From: JACQGZ01 sp036004665
GTDB lineage: Bacteria; Sysuimicrobiota; Sysuimicrobiia; Sysuimicrobiales; Humicultoraceae
Reading direction: 5' to 3'
Assembly (NCBI GenBank): GCA_036004665.1
Contig: DASYRG010000048.1
Location: 1-64,000, forward strand
DNA length: 64,000 nucleotides
The translations under genes were made by a program, and so were the position numbers. A model generated the notes under the pieces. That model did no database searches. It saw nothing but the letters and a program-made list of their open reading frames with translations, and was not told the DNA's origin. Positions 50,983 to 58,906 of this stretch are shown here, in pieces; within the stretch, counting starts at the first letter, position 1; every line of letters begins with the position of its first letter.

Positions 50983-51930
50983 CTAGCCCCGCGGGACCGC
51001 CGCCGCTGCGCGCGGCACGCGCGTCAACCAGCCGTGCGCGTCGGGGCGGCGGCCCTCCGCCACCCCGAAGAATGCCTCCATCAGCCGCCCCGTAATCGGC
51101 CCGCGCCGCCCCGTCCCCACCGGAACGCGGTCCACAGACCGGACGGGCGTGATCTCGGCCGCGGTGCCGCTGAAGAAGATCTCGTCGGCCACGTACAGCA
51201 TCTCGCGCGGCACCAGCGCCTCGCGTGCCGGAATCCCCGCATCGTCGCAGAGCGTCAGGACCGCTCGCCGCGTCACCCCCTCGAGGATGGAGCTGGCGAG
51301 CGGCGGCGTGATCACCACGCCGTCCCGCACCAGAAAGACGTTCTCCCCGCTGCCCTCGCTCACGTAGCCCTGTACATCCAGGGCGATACCCTCGATGAAC
51401 CCCTGATCCGCCGCCTCCATGGCGACGAAGGAGGAATTCACGTAGTTGCCCCCCATCTTCGCCATCGCCGCATGGGTGTTCGGGGCGATGCGGCGCCAGG
51501 AGGAGACCATCACGTCCACCCCCTGCTCCAGGGCCGCCTCGCCCAGGTAGCGCCCCCATTCAAAGGAGGCGATGGCCACCTCCAGCGGCGACTTACGCGC
51601 ATCGAGGCTGAGCGACCCCATCCCACGAAAGACGATGGGGCGAACGTAGCAGGCGTCGTGCCCGTTGCGCGCGACCAGCGCGAGGATGGCGCCGGCCAGT
51701 TCGTCCCGTGAATACGGCGGCTCCATCCGCGCCATCCGGCAGGAGTCGAAGAGCCGGCGCACGTGGGCCTCCAGGCAGAACGCGGCCGGGCCCCCAGGCG
51801 TCAGATAGACGCGGATGCCCTCAAAGACGCTGCTGCCGTAGTGCAGGGCGTGGGTGAGCACGTGGACTTTCGCCTCCGCCCACGGGACAAACTCCCCGTT
51901 GACCCAGATGACCTCTGAGGGCTTCACCAC
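50983..51930 (-). CDS. ilvE: Branched-chain amino acid aminotransferase
   Basis: A 315-residue fold-type IV PLP enzyme making leucine, isoleucine and valine from their keto acids. It opens IWVNGEFVPWAEAKVHVLTH, has LHYGSSVFEGIRVYLTPGGP, the PLP-binding Lys in AAMAKMGGNYVNSS, LDVQGYVSEGSGENVFLVRD and EIFFSGTAAEITPVRSVD. Two adjacent GTG codons (51930, 51927) follow GAGGAGG. A T-box leader with a strong terminator lies directly ahead, so expression is induced by shortage of its cognate tRNA charge. Confidence 0.95.
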   Translation of the reverse strand: MVKPSEVIWVNGEFVPWAEAKVHVLTHALHYGSSVFEGIRVYLTPGGPAAFCLEAHVRRLFDSCRMARMEPPYSRDELAGAILALVARNGHDACYVRPIVFRGMGSLSLDARKSPLEVAIASFEWGRYLGEAALEQGVDVMVSSWRRIAPNTHAAMAKMGGNYVNSSFVAMEAADQGFIEGIALDVQGYVSEGSGENVFLVRDGVVITPPLASSILEGVTRRAVLTLCDDAGIPAREALVPREMLYVADEIFFSGTAAEITPVRSVDRVPVGTGRRGPITGRLMEAFFGVAEGRRPDAHGWLTRVPRAAAAVPRG

Positions 51931-51942
51931 GTTTCCTCCTCA

Positions 51943-52222
51943 CCAAAAATCATCGACCGCCTCCGTCTCAGGGACGAAGGCGGTCTCCGCGGTACCACCC
52001 TGGTTGGTGCAGCCGGCTGATGTTCCGGCCCGCACCCGCTTGACCCCGTCACGTAGGGGACCGACGCCGACTGAGCCGGCCGTCGCCGCCCCTCATCGGC
52101 ATGGCTCCCGGACGAGTTCGGCGACCCCCGCCACCGGTTCGCACCCTTGGCACCGGCTCGCTCGGGCGGCGGATTACCTACTGCTTCCGGTCATCGCCAA
52201 AAAGCAACACAGCTTGAGTTCA
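51943..52222 (-). ncRNA. T-box leader of ilvE
   Basis: The minus strand carries AGGGTGGTACCGCGG (T-box core at 51987-52000), then a stem GACCGCCT/AGGCGGTC (51955-51985) and GATGATTTTTGG, a textbook T-box terminator. Upstream, GGAAGCAGTAGGTAATCC near the 5' end resembles the AGUA S-turn of stem I. Codons GTC and CTC occur on the 3' side of the first stem and are candidate specifiers (Val or Leu), but I cannot decide between them without folding. Confidence 0.93.
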
Positions 52223-52250
52223 TTCTAGGCGCGCAGACACGAGAGTCAAG
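52223..52250 (-). promoter_or_regulatory. Sigma-70 type promoter of the ilvE T-box transcript
   Basis: TTGACT at 52245-52250 and TAGAAT at 52223-52228 are separated by 16 bases on the minus strand. The same spacing is seen at the alaS promoter. It overlaps the 3' end region of the lysyl-oxidase-like gene (stop at 52262). Confidence 0.85.
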
Positions 52251-52261
52251 CTGCGGGAGCG

Positions 52262-53041
52262 CTACTTGACGTCGCCGCAGAGCACGCCTTCGCATGGTGA
52301 GTGGTCCAGCACCGTGACCCTGGGGAGTCCGTTGACGTAGAAGAGCTGGATCGTGACCCACGCCGCGTTGTTGTCGTCATTGGCCTCCACGAAGTTGTTG
52401 CCGGGATCGGCCGTGCTGACCAGATAGTAGACACCAGCGGGCAGACCGGTGATGGGTAACTGCTGGCCGGGCAGCCCGCGGATGTATTCATCGCCCCAGC
52501 CATTCGTGATCCCCTGGAACTGCGCGTTGCACCCCAAGTAGGTGTGCGGCCCCGCGCCGTCTTTGGGGAGAACCCGCTCGGTGTCGATCAGGCAAAAGGT
52601 TACTTTCGTGAACTGAGCGACCACCGCGCCGTCGAGGGCGCCGGCACGCAGAATGTACTCGGCCACGTCGTCGATGTGCCAGTGGCGGTGCTGCGGATGG
52701 AACTCAAACGTGCTGACGGGAAACTGCACCGCGACCTGGCCCGAAGCGTTCAGGAGCTGCTGGTACGCGACGGTGATCGTCGCGCTGTGGACGCCGAGAA
52801 TCTGCAGCGGGCCAGCGCCCAGGTTGACGATGACGTTGGTGAAGAGCAGCGTGCTCACTCCATCTCTGGTCCGGGTCGTCAGCTGGCCTGGGACGACGGT
52901 GAGGAGGTCAGGGTAGAGGATTCCGCTGGGGGCAGCGCTCGACGGCGAGCCTCCCACGGCCAGGCAGAGGATGAACCCTGCGACCGTGGCTCCGACCTTC
53001 AGCGCACGCCGGGCACCGCGAGGCAAGAGAGAGATTCCCAT
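52262..53041 (-). CDS. Secreted lysyl-oxidase-like copper amine oxidase
   Basis: A 259-residue exported protein (signal peptide LKVGATVAGFILCLAVGGSP) matching the animal-type lysyl oxidase domain. The copper site is FEFHPQHRHWHIDDVAEYIL with His118, His120 and His122. The Lys of the cofactor pair is present in AQFTKVTFCLIDT (Lys146), and the Tyr partner appears in NGWGDEYIRGL. The end of the domain reads LPAGVYYLVSTADPGNNFVE and ANDDNNAAWV. These enzymes oxidise peptidyl lysine to an aldehyde using a lysine tyrosylquinone. Bacterial substrates are unknown. It is monocistronic, between the ilvE promoter and a tRNA gene. Confidence 0.9.
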   Translation of the reverse strand: MGISLLPRGARRALKVGATVAGFILCLAVGGSPSSAAPSGILYPDLLTVVPGQLTTRTRDGVSTLLFTNVIVNLGAGPLQILGVHSATITVAYQQLLNASGQVAVQFPVSTFEFHPQHRHWHIDDVAEYILRAGALDGAVVAQFTKVTFCLIDTERVLPKDGAGPHTYLGCNAQFQGITNGWGDEYIRGLPGQQLPITGLPAGVYYLVSTADPGNNFVEANDDNNAAWVTIQLFYVNGLPRVTVLDHSPCEGVLCGDVK

Positions 53042-53226
53042 CGGTCACCGCCTTGTTCAGGAGTGGGATGGGAGAGACTTCAATCAGCCGCCCCTTCGGT
53101 CCTCTACCTGTCTAAGTTGGCTCCCAGATCGCAGAGAAAACCTACGACGCACGAGAAGATGTGGCGAGCATCTCTCTGGGTGAGAGCATGATGAAGCGAG
53201 GACGTTGCGGCTCTCTACACAGAACG

Positions 53227-53302
53227 TGGTGGACCGGAGGGGATTCGAACCCCCGACCTCCTCAATGCCATTGAGGCGCGCTCCCAACTGCGCCACCGGC
53301 CC
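53227..53302 (-). tRNA. tRNA-Ala (anticodon GGC)
   Basis: A full cloverleaf on the minus strand: acceptor GGGCCGG paired with CCGGTCC, including the G3-U70 pair that identifies tRNA-Ala. The anticodon stem CCTCA/TGAGG holds loop ATGGCAT with anticodon GGC, and the T-arm is GGGGG-TTCGAAT-CCCCT. The CCA end is encoded (53227-53229). It lies 18 bp after the HD-GYP gene on the same strand. Confidence 0.97.
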
Positions 53303-53320
53303 ACGTCTTGGAAGAAACGA

Positions 53321-54595
53321 TCAGCGGGACGTTCCAGAAACAACCACTGACCTAAGCATATCAGTATAGGCGGCGGCGTCCGAGGAGGTCAACACGCCGT
53401 GTAGGAAGACCTCCACCAATTCCGGATCGAACTGCGTCCCCGCTCCAGCGCGCAGGCGTCCTACCGCCTCCGCCCGCGGCATCGCGCGACGGTAGGGGCG
53501 GTCGCTCGTCATCGCCTCATAGCCGTCGACGATAGCCAGGATCCGGGAAAAGAGCGGGATCGCTTCCCCGGCCAGCCCGCTCGGATAGCCGGCTCCATCC
53601 CATCGCTCGTGGTTGTGGCGCACCGCCAGCTTGACCCGCTCCGACAGCGGGGCATCGCGCAAGATCGCGTAGCCGGCGTCGGCGTGACGCCGGATGATCG
53701 CGAACTCCTCGTCGGTGAGGGGTCCCTGCTTCGTCAGGATCGCATCGGGGACGGCGATCTTTCCCAGGTCATGCAGGTGCGCTGCCATCCGCAGGTCCTC
53801 GAGGATCTCGCCCCCGAGGCCGATGGCTCGCCCGAGCGCCACCGCCAACCGGCTCACTTCTACGGAGTGGTCACCGGTGTAGGAATCCTTGGCGTCGATC
53901 GCCCCGGCCAGCGCGTGGTAGGTTCCGAGGTGCGCGGTGACCAGGTCGGCCTGCTGCGTGAGCAGGAGCCGCGAGGTGCGCCGGACCAGTACGAACACCG
54001 ATGCGTACAACACAAACAACCCCGCCGGGACGGCGGTCCAGATGATCCGGGTGGTGTAGGCCAGCCGCTCCCGGAGCACCGTGAGATCGTAGAAGATCTC
54101 GAACGCCCCCAGCGTGCGTCCGCCGTCGACCGTCACCGGGACGAAGATGCGGGCCTGCCCCTGCACTTCTCCTTCCAGTCCCTCACGGGCGTTGACGAAC
54201 CGACGATAGCCTTCCGGGGTGGAGAGGTCGGCGGGAACGGTGGGCGATCGGTCGCTGTCAGGAGTGTTGGTGTAGAGCAGCGCTCCATCATGCCGCCAGA
54301 GCCGCACGCGCAGGATCTTGTCAGAGACGCCGTGCGCCAGGAAGAGCGAATCCAGCAGGACCTTGCGCGCGGCGGGGAACGTACCCTTCAGGTCGCCGGG
54401 TTGCAGCTGAGGGGAGAAGGTCCGCAGGACCAGTTCGGCGGCGACGTGAGCCTCGTCCTGGATGACGAAGGCAGTGATCACGCGCACCATCACCACGGAC
54501 AGGCTCACCGCCAGGCTCACGGCGATAACGGCGCTGACGACGGTGAAGCGCTGCAGCAGGGTGAGACGGGCCCAGAGGCGCATCATCCTGGTCAT
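53321..54595 (-). CDS. Membrane-bound HD-GYP protein, probable cyclic-di-GMP phosphodiesterase
   Basis: A 424-residue protein with two membrane helices (FTVVSAVIAVSLAVSLSVVM and IIWTAVPAGLFVLYASVFVL) that flank an outer sensor domain of about 135 residues (FLAHGVSDKILRVRLWRHDG, EVQGQARIFVPVTVDGGRTL). The cytoplasmic HD-GYP domain is complete: HSVEVSRLAVALG, MAAHLHDLGK, VRHNHERWDGAGYPSGLAGE and VDGYEAMTSDRPYRR. It is the second such protein in the window and, unlike the copy at 18039, has no GAF domain. It stands alone ahead of tRNA-Ala. The outer domain may bind a small ligand. Confidence 0.92.
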   Translation of the reverse strand: MTRMMRLWARLTLLQRFTVVSAVIAVSLAVSLSVVMVRVITAFVIQDEAHVAAELVLRTFSPQLQPGDLKGTFPAARKVLLDSLFLAHGVSDKILRVRLWRHDGALLYTNTPDSDRSPTVPADLSTPEGYRRFVNAREGLEGEVQGQARIFVPVTVDGGRTLGAFEIFYDLTVLRERLAYTTRIIWTAVPAGLFVLYASVFVLVRRTSRLLLTQQADLVTAHLGTYHALAGAIDAKDSYTGDHSVEVSRLAVALGRAIGLGGEILEDLRMAAHLHDLGKIAVPDAILTKQGPLTDEEFAIIRRHADAGYAILRDAPLSERVKLAVRHNHERWDGAGYPSGLAGEAIPLFSRILAIVDGYEAMTSDRPYRRAMPRAEAVGRLRAGAGTQFDPELVEVFLHGVLTSSDAAAYTDMLRSVVVSGTSR

Positions 54596-54717
54596 TTCAT
54601 GCCCAGTCCCGTCACGCGCCTAGACCAGGTGGTCTAAGCGGGGCCATGCCTCCCGGGGCCGTCTAAGCCTCCCGTGCTGCGGGCAGAATGTCCTGGTTGC
54701 CTGGGAGGCCTCCTCCG
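54596..54717. promoter_or_regulatory. Divergent gap with a 16-bp palindrome
   Basis: TAGACCA-GG-TGGTCTA at 54621-54636 is a perfect 16-bp palindrome, and a further GTCTAAGC half-site occurs near 54661. It lies between the HD-GYP gene and the small secreted protein gene and could be an operator for either. Confidence 0.4.
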
Positions 54718-55257
54718 ATGCTGCGTCTCGCCAGCCTGGCTCTGCTCATCCTTTTCAGCAGCCTGATCATGGGCTCGCTCCCGACTGTCCAATCATTCAA
54801 GGCCGGCCGTGTCATCATCAACACCCCCATCATCCTCCGCGCCGCTTCCACGGGACCGCTGGAGGCTACCCGCCTCGGGCTCGCCACGGTGGCCGCCGCC
54901 CGGACGCCCCGGCTCGTGTCGAGACTGATCCGGCGGCTGACCACTATTGCTCCGCAGAAACTGGCCGCGGGGACGGGAGAGCAGGTGAACGGGATCCCGG
55001 CTCTCCGCAGGCTCCTCCCTGCCCCGGCGCCGCCTCCTCCCTCTCCGGAACCGCTCGTCGTCGGCGTCGCCGCTCCTCCGCTGCCTGGGACCATTGAAGA
55101 GGACACTCACACACGAAACCAGCCACCGTCCGATCCTCCGGCCGGAGTCAATCCGGTGCTGGACGATCCCGCCGGCTCTGCTGACAACTCCAGGACTGAG
55201 AGGGATGACGGAGAGAAGAACCCAGATAAGAAGGCCGGAGGCGGTGCGGGCAAATAG
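54718..55257 (+). CDS. Small secreted protein of unknown function (tentative)
   Basis: A possible 179-residue exported protein. The ATG at 54718 has a GGGAGG nine bases ahead and begins with a plausible signal sequence (LRLASLALLILFSSLIMGSL). The middle is basic (RTPRLVSRLIRRLTTIAPQK), followed by a Pro-rich segment and a hydrophilic, Asp/Lys/Gly-rich tail. I recognise no family. Open frames on the opposite strand here are of similar length but start with low-complexity Gly/Ser and have no leader. The gene call rests on the leader and signal alone. Confidence 0.45.
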   Translation: MLRLASLALLILFSSLIMGSLPTVQSFKAGRVIINTPIILRAASTGPLEATRLGLATVAAARTPRLVSRLIRRLTTIAPQKLAAGTGEQVNGIPALRRLLPAPAPPPPSPEPLVVGVAAPPLPGTIEEDTHTRNQPPSDPPAGVNPVLDDPAGSADNSRTERDDGEKNPDKKAGGGAGK

Positions 55258-55313
55258 CACTGCCGACGGCAAGAGCTAGAGGGAAGGTCAGACGAGTTCG
55301 GGACTAGCGACGC

Positions 55314-55829
55314 TCAGGCACGGTGAGGAATCCCCCAAGAAGCGCCTTCCCCCGCCAGCAACTGCAGCGCGTGCGGCAGAGTGGGCAGGAGGGCCTCCAT
55401 CCACTCCGTGACCCCCTTGGGACTTCCGGGGAGATTGATGATCAACGTCCGCCCGCGGATCACTGCCACGCCACGGGACAAGATCGCCAGAGGTGTCGCC
55501 CCGGCGGTGCTTTGACGCGCCGCCTCGGGCAGGCCCGGAACCAGACGCTCTGCGACCTCGAGCGTCGCCTCTGGGGTAACGTCGCGGGGAGCCACTCCGC
55601 TCCCTCCCGTGGTCAGTACCAGATTCGCCTTCAGCTCATCGGCATAGCGGCGCAGGTGGGAGGCGATCGCATCCCGGTCGTCGGGGGTGACGTCGCGGGC
55701 AACGACCTCCGCGCCACGCGCGGTCACCAGTTCAACAAGGGAGTCCCCGCTCCTGTCGGTGCCCCGTGCGGCCGCGACGGAGTCGCTGATTGTGAGGATC
55801 ACCACCCGCCGTCCGCGGAGATCGCTCAC
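55314..55829 (-). CDS. moaB: Molybdenum cofactor protein MoaB/MogA (molybdopterin adenylyltransferase family)
   Basis: A 171-residue MoaB/MogA-fold protein activating molybdopterin by adenylylation. Motifs: VVILTISDSVAAARGTDRSG, VARDVTPDDRDAIASHLRRY, LVLTTGGSGVAPRDVTPEAT and LIINLPGSPKGVTEWMEALL. The GTG at 55829 overlaps the moaC stop (GTGA). Third gene of moeA-moaC-moaB. The family name is firm; MoaB versus MogA is not decided by sequence alone. Confidence 0.92.
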   Translation of the reverse strand: MSDLRGRRVVILTISDSVAAARGTDRSGDSLVELVTARGAEVVARDVTPDDRDAIASHLRRYADELKANLVLTTGGSGVAPRDVTPEATLEVAERLVPGLPEAARQSTAGATPLAILSRGVAVIRGRTLIINLPGSPKGVTEWMEALLPTLPHALQLLAGEGASWGIPHRA

Positions 55830-56365
55830 GCGCTCGGGGCTTCGCCGGCGCGGGAGAAGTCTCCGCTGCGCCCCCCGCGCTTTCGGACGAGCCGGACCCG
55901 CTCGATCGTCATCTCCCGGTCGGCCGCTTTGCACATGTCGTAGATGGTCAGTGCCGCCAGGGCGACGGCGGTCAGTGCTTCCATTTCCACACCGGTGCGC
56001 CCTACCGTGCGCGCCCGCGCTTCGATGGCGACGCGGTCGGGAGACCGCAGGCCGCACCTGACCTGCACCTCCGTCAGGGGAATGGGGTGGGCCAGCGGGA
56101 TGAGGTCGGCCACCCGCTTCGCCGCCATCACCCCGGCCGCCTCTGCCAGGGTGAGGACGTCACCCTTGGCTATCTGGTTCGCGCGAATCAGCCCGAGGGT
56201 CTCCGGCCGCATCAGCACCTCGCCGCGGGCCACCGCCTCCCGCACGCTCTCCGGCTTGGTGCCCACGTCGACCATGCGGGCGCGCCCGGTCGCATCAGTG
56301 TGGGTGAGCCGGTGGGGACCCGGACGGGCGGCGGCACCCCTCCCCCGGCGGCGCTCAGCCTTCAA
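55826..56365 (-). CDS. moaC: Cyclic pyranopterin monophosphate synthase MoaC
   Basis: A protein of about 179 residues catalysing the second step of molybdopterin synthesis. MoaC signature: LTHTDATGRARMVDVGTKPE, AKGDVLTLAEAAGVMAAKRV, ADLIPLAHPIPLTEVQVRCG, GVEMEALTAVALAALTIYDM and CKAADREMTIERVRLVRKRG. The start appears to be a TTG at 56365 that overlaps the moeA end by 11 bases, since no ATG or GTG is in frame before the conserved LTH; the first 19 residues are basic and not family-like. Confidence 0.9.
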   Translation of the reverse strand: MKAERRRGRGAAARPGPHRLTHTDATGRARMVDVGTKPESVREAVARGEVLMRPETLGLIRANQIAKGDVLTLAEAAGVMAAKRVADLIPLAHPIPLTEVQVRCGLRSPDRVAIEARARTVGRTGVEMEALTAVALAALTIYDMCKAADREMTIERVRLVRKRGGRSGDFSRAGEAPSA

Positions 56366-57587
56366 GGAGTTCCACCGGGACCGTTTCTCCCTCCTCGACG
56401 CGGCGGCCCGCGGCGACCACGACGATGCCGTCCGCGTGGACCAGCGAGGTCAGCAGACCCGACTTCGCCGGGAGTGGATGCGCCCACAGCTCGTCGCCGC
56501 GCGCCTCCAGGCTGATGCGTACGTGGTCCTCGCGCTCCGCCGGCGCGGCGAGGGCGCGGCCCGCCCGGGCGCGTACCGATGGACGCCGCGGCGCGATCTC
56601 GCCAAGGAGAGCGGCGATGAGGGGGCGGACGAAGGCGTCGAAGATGACCATCGCCGAGACGGGGTTCCCCGGCAGGGCGATCACCGGCCGCTCCCCCGCC
56701 GCACCCAGGAGAGTGGGCTTGCCCGGCCGGATGGCGATGCCGTGCACGACGACGCCCGGCGGGCCAAGGGCCGCGACCGCATCCACCACGACGTCGCGCT
56801 CCCCAACCGAACTGCCACCCGAGATCGTCACCAGGTCGCTCCGGGCCACCGCGCCCTGCAGCGCCTCGGTGACCGTGGGTAGATCGTCGGGAAGGATGGG
56901 AAAGGCGATCGGGTCCCCGCCGGCGCGGCGGACCAGCCCCGCCAGGGCGGCGGCGTTCATGTCGCGGAGCTGCCCCGGCGCCGGTGTGTGCTCCGGTGGC
57001 ACCAGCTCGTCGCCGCTGCTCAGCACCGCCACACGCGGGCGCCGCCGTACGGACACGCGGACGCGTCCTAGACCGGCCAGGATGCCCAGGTCAGCCGAAC
57101 GCAAGCGCCGGCCCGCGCGCAGCACCACCGTACCCCGGCGCACATCCTCACCACGGGAGAGGACGTTCTCGCCGACCCCGAGAGGGCGGGAGATGGACGC
57201 CTCCCCTCCGCTCTGTCGAACGTGCTCCTGCATCACCACCGCGTCCGCGCCGGTGGGGAGAACGCCTCCAGTGGGGATCCGGACGGCGCAGCCCATCGGG
57301 AGGGTCAGTGTGCGGTCTTCGCCCATCCGCACTTCGGCGGTAATGGAGAGCCGGACCGGAGTCTCGAGGGCCGCGCGGGCCACATCCGCGGCACGCAGGG
57401 CGTACCCGTCGACGGTCGAGCGGTCGAAAGGAGGAAGGTCTTCGTCGGCGACGAGGTCGGCGGCCAGGATACGATCGAGCGCCTCGTCGAGACCCACCGT
57501 CTCTGCGCCCAGGGGCCGCAGTGGCAGGGCCGCGCGGTACCGCGCCTGCGCTTCTGCGGGAGTGAGCAGCGTCGTAAAGACGCGCAT
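56355..57587 (-). CDS. moeA: Molybdopterin molybdenumtransferase MoeA
   Basis: A 410-residue enzyme inserting molybdate into adenylylated molybdopterin. Conserved parts: EDLPPFDRSTVDGYALRAAD, CAVRIPTGGVLPTGADAVVM, RVAVLSSGDELV, LVTISGGSSVGERDVVVDAV, IRPGKPTLLG and VIALPGNPVSAMVIFDAFVR. A C-terminal beta domain follows. It heads a moeA-moaC-moaB unit; moaA, moaD and moaE are not in the window. Start ATG at 57587. Confidence 0.95.
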   Translation of the reverse strand: MRVFTTLLTPAEAQARYRAALPLRPLGAETVGLDEALDRILAADLVADEDLPPFDRSTVDGYALRAADVARAALETPVRLSITAEVRMGEDRTLTLPMGCAVRIPTGGVLPTGADAVVMQEHVRQSGGEASISRPLGVGENVLSRGEDVRRGTVVLRAGRRLRSADLGILAGLGRVRVSVRRRPRVAVLSSGDELVPPEHTPAPGQLRDMNAAALAGLVRRAGGDPIAFPILPDDLPTVTEALQGAVARSDLVTISGGSSVGERDVVVDAVAALGPPGVVVHGIAIRPGKPTLLGAAGERPVIALPGNPVSAMVIFDAFVRPLIAALLGEIAPRRPSVRARAGRALAAPAEREDHVRISLEARGDELWAHPLPAKSGLLTSLVHADGIVVVAAGRRVEEGETVPVELLEG

Positions 57588-57642
57588 GCCGGCGCCAGTA
57601 TAGCACTCCGCTGTGCGCCGCCGGGGAGCGGCCGCAGCCGTG

Positions 57643-58830
57643 TCAGATCAGGCGCAAATCCTCTCCGGCGTGCTTGAAAGCGGCGAGCGCATCTTCCAGC
57701 TGCGCGCGCGTGTGCCCTGCCGTGACAATGGTGCGCACGCGGGCCTTGCCCCGTGGCACCGTGGGGAAGGCGATGCCGAGGGCAAAGACGCCCAGCTCAA
57801 AGAGGCGGTCCGAGAATTGCATCGCTTTGGCCTCGTCCCCGACGATGACGGGGGTAATCGGCGTCTCGCTGATCCCGGTGTCGAACCCGAGCCCCCTCAG
57901 CCCGTCTTTGAAGAAGGCGGTGTTCTCCCAAAGACGGGTGATCGGCCGGTCGTCTTCCTGCACCAGGCGCACTGCCGCCAGCGCCGAGGCCGCGACCGAC
58001 GGCGGGTGAGAGGTAGAGAAGAGCAGGGGCCGGGCGCGGTGGATGAGGAAGTCCGTCAGGGAGCGGCTGCCGGCGACGTACCCGCCGAGGCCGCCGAAGG
58101 CCTTGGACAGGGTCCCTACCTGGATTTGCACGCGGCCGTGCAGGTCGAAGTGGTCGACCGTCCCGCGTCCCTGCCGTCCCACCACCCCGCTGGCGTGCGC
58201 GTCGTCCACCATCATGATCGCCCCGAACTCCTCCGCGACGGCGACGAGATCGGGGAGCGGGGCGATGTCGCCGTCCATGCTGAAGATCCCATCGGTGATG
58301 AGCAGGCGCCGGCGGGCGCCGGCCGATTCACCGAGCAACCGCCGCGCGCCCGCGGCGTCGCGGTGAGGATAGATCTTCTTGGTCGCCCCCGAGAGGCGCG
58401 CGCCGTCGATGATGCTGGCGTGGTTCAGCTCATCGCTAACGATGACATCCTCTTTGCCGAGCACCGCCGCCACCGTTCCGGCGTTGGCGGTGAAGCCGGA
58501 CTGGTAGAGCAGGGTGGCTTCGGTGCGCTTGTACGCCGCGAGAACGTCCTCCAGTTCGCGGTGGATGGTCATGTTGCCGGCGATCGTGCGGACCGCGCCC
58601 GGCCCGACGCCGAGGTCGGCCACGGCGCGGCCGGCTGCCTCCTTGAGCCGGGGATGGTTCGCCAGGCTGAGGTAGTTGTTGGAGCAGAGGTTGATCACCG
58701 ATCGACCGTCGTAGACGGCCACCGGCTCCTGCGGCCCGGAGAGCAGCCGCGGCCAGCGAAAGAGCCCGCGGGCGCGAAGCTCCTCAAGTTCGTCGTCGAG
58801 GTAGGCCAGGGGGTTGCTCAGGCTTCGCAC
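57643..58830 (-). CDS. kbl: Glycine C-acetyltransferase (2-amino-3-ketobutyrate CoA ligase)
   Basis: A 395-residue alpha-oxoamine synthase with PLP. Features: NYLSLANHPRLKEAAGRAVA, AGNMTIHRELEDVLAAYKRT, VSDELNHASIIDGARLSGAT, GAIMMVDDAHASGVVGRQGR and the PLP Lys in VGTLSKAFGGLGGYVAG. It splits 2-amino-3-oxobutyrate with CoA into glycine and acetyl-CoA. It follows tdh by 76 bp, and together they degrade threonine. GAGG precedes the GTG at 58830. BioF or serine palmitoyltransferase are relatives, but the pairing with tdh decides. Confidence 0.93.
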   Translation of the reverse strand: MRSLSNPLAYLDDELEELRARGLFRWPRLLSGPQEPVAVYDGRSVINLCSNNYLSLANHPRLKEAAGRAVADLGVGPGAVRTIAGNMTIHRELEDVLAAYKRTEATLLYQSGFTANAGTVAAVLGKEDVIVSDELNHASIIDGARLSGATKKIYPHRDAAGARRLLGESAGARRRLLITDGIFSMDGDIAPLPDLVAVAEEFGAIMMVDDAHASGVVGRQGRGTVDHFDLHGRVQIQVGTLSKAFGGLGGYVAGSRSLTDFLIHRARPLLFSTSHPPSVAASALAAVRLVQEDDRPITRLWENTAFFKDGLRGLGFDTGISETPITPVIVGDEAKAMQFSDRLFELGVFALGIAFPTVPRGKARVRTIVTAGHTRAQLEDALAAFKHAGEDLRLI

Positions 58831-58906
58831 TCAGTGACCCTCGTCCCCCGCCCTCCGGCGCGCGCTACCGCACGGAGACATGTGCCTTCCCCCCTCTCCG
58901 AATCAA

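Noticed and set aside
54663..55272. Minus-strand open frames opposite the small secreted protein
   Set aside because: Gly/Ser/Arg-rich, no leader, no signal and no motif; the plus-strand frame has a ribosome site and signal peptide, though its own support is modest.
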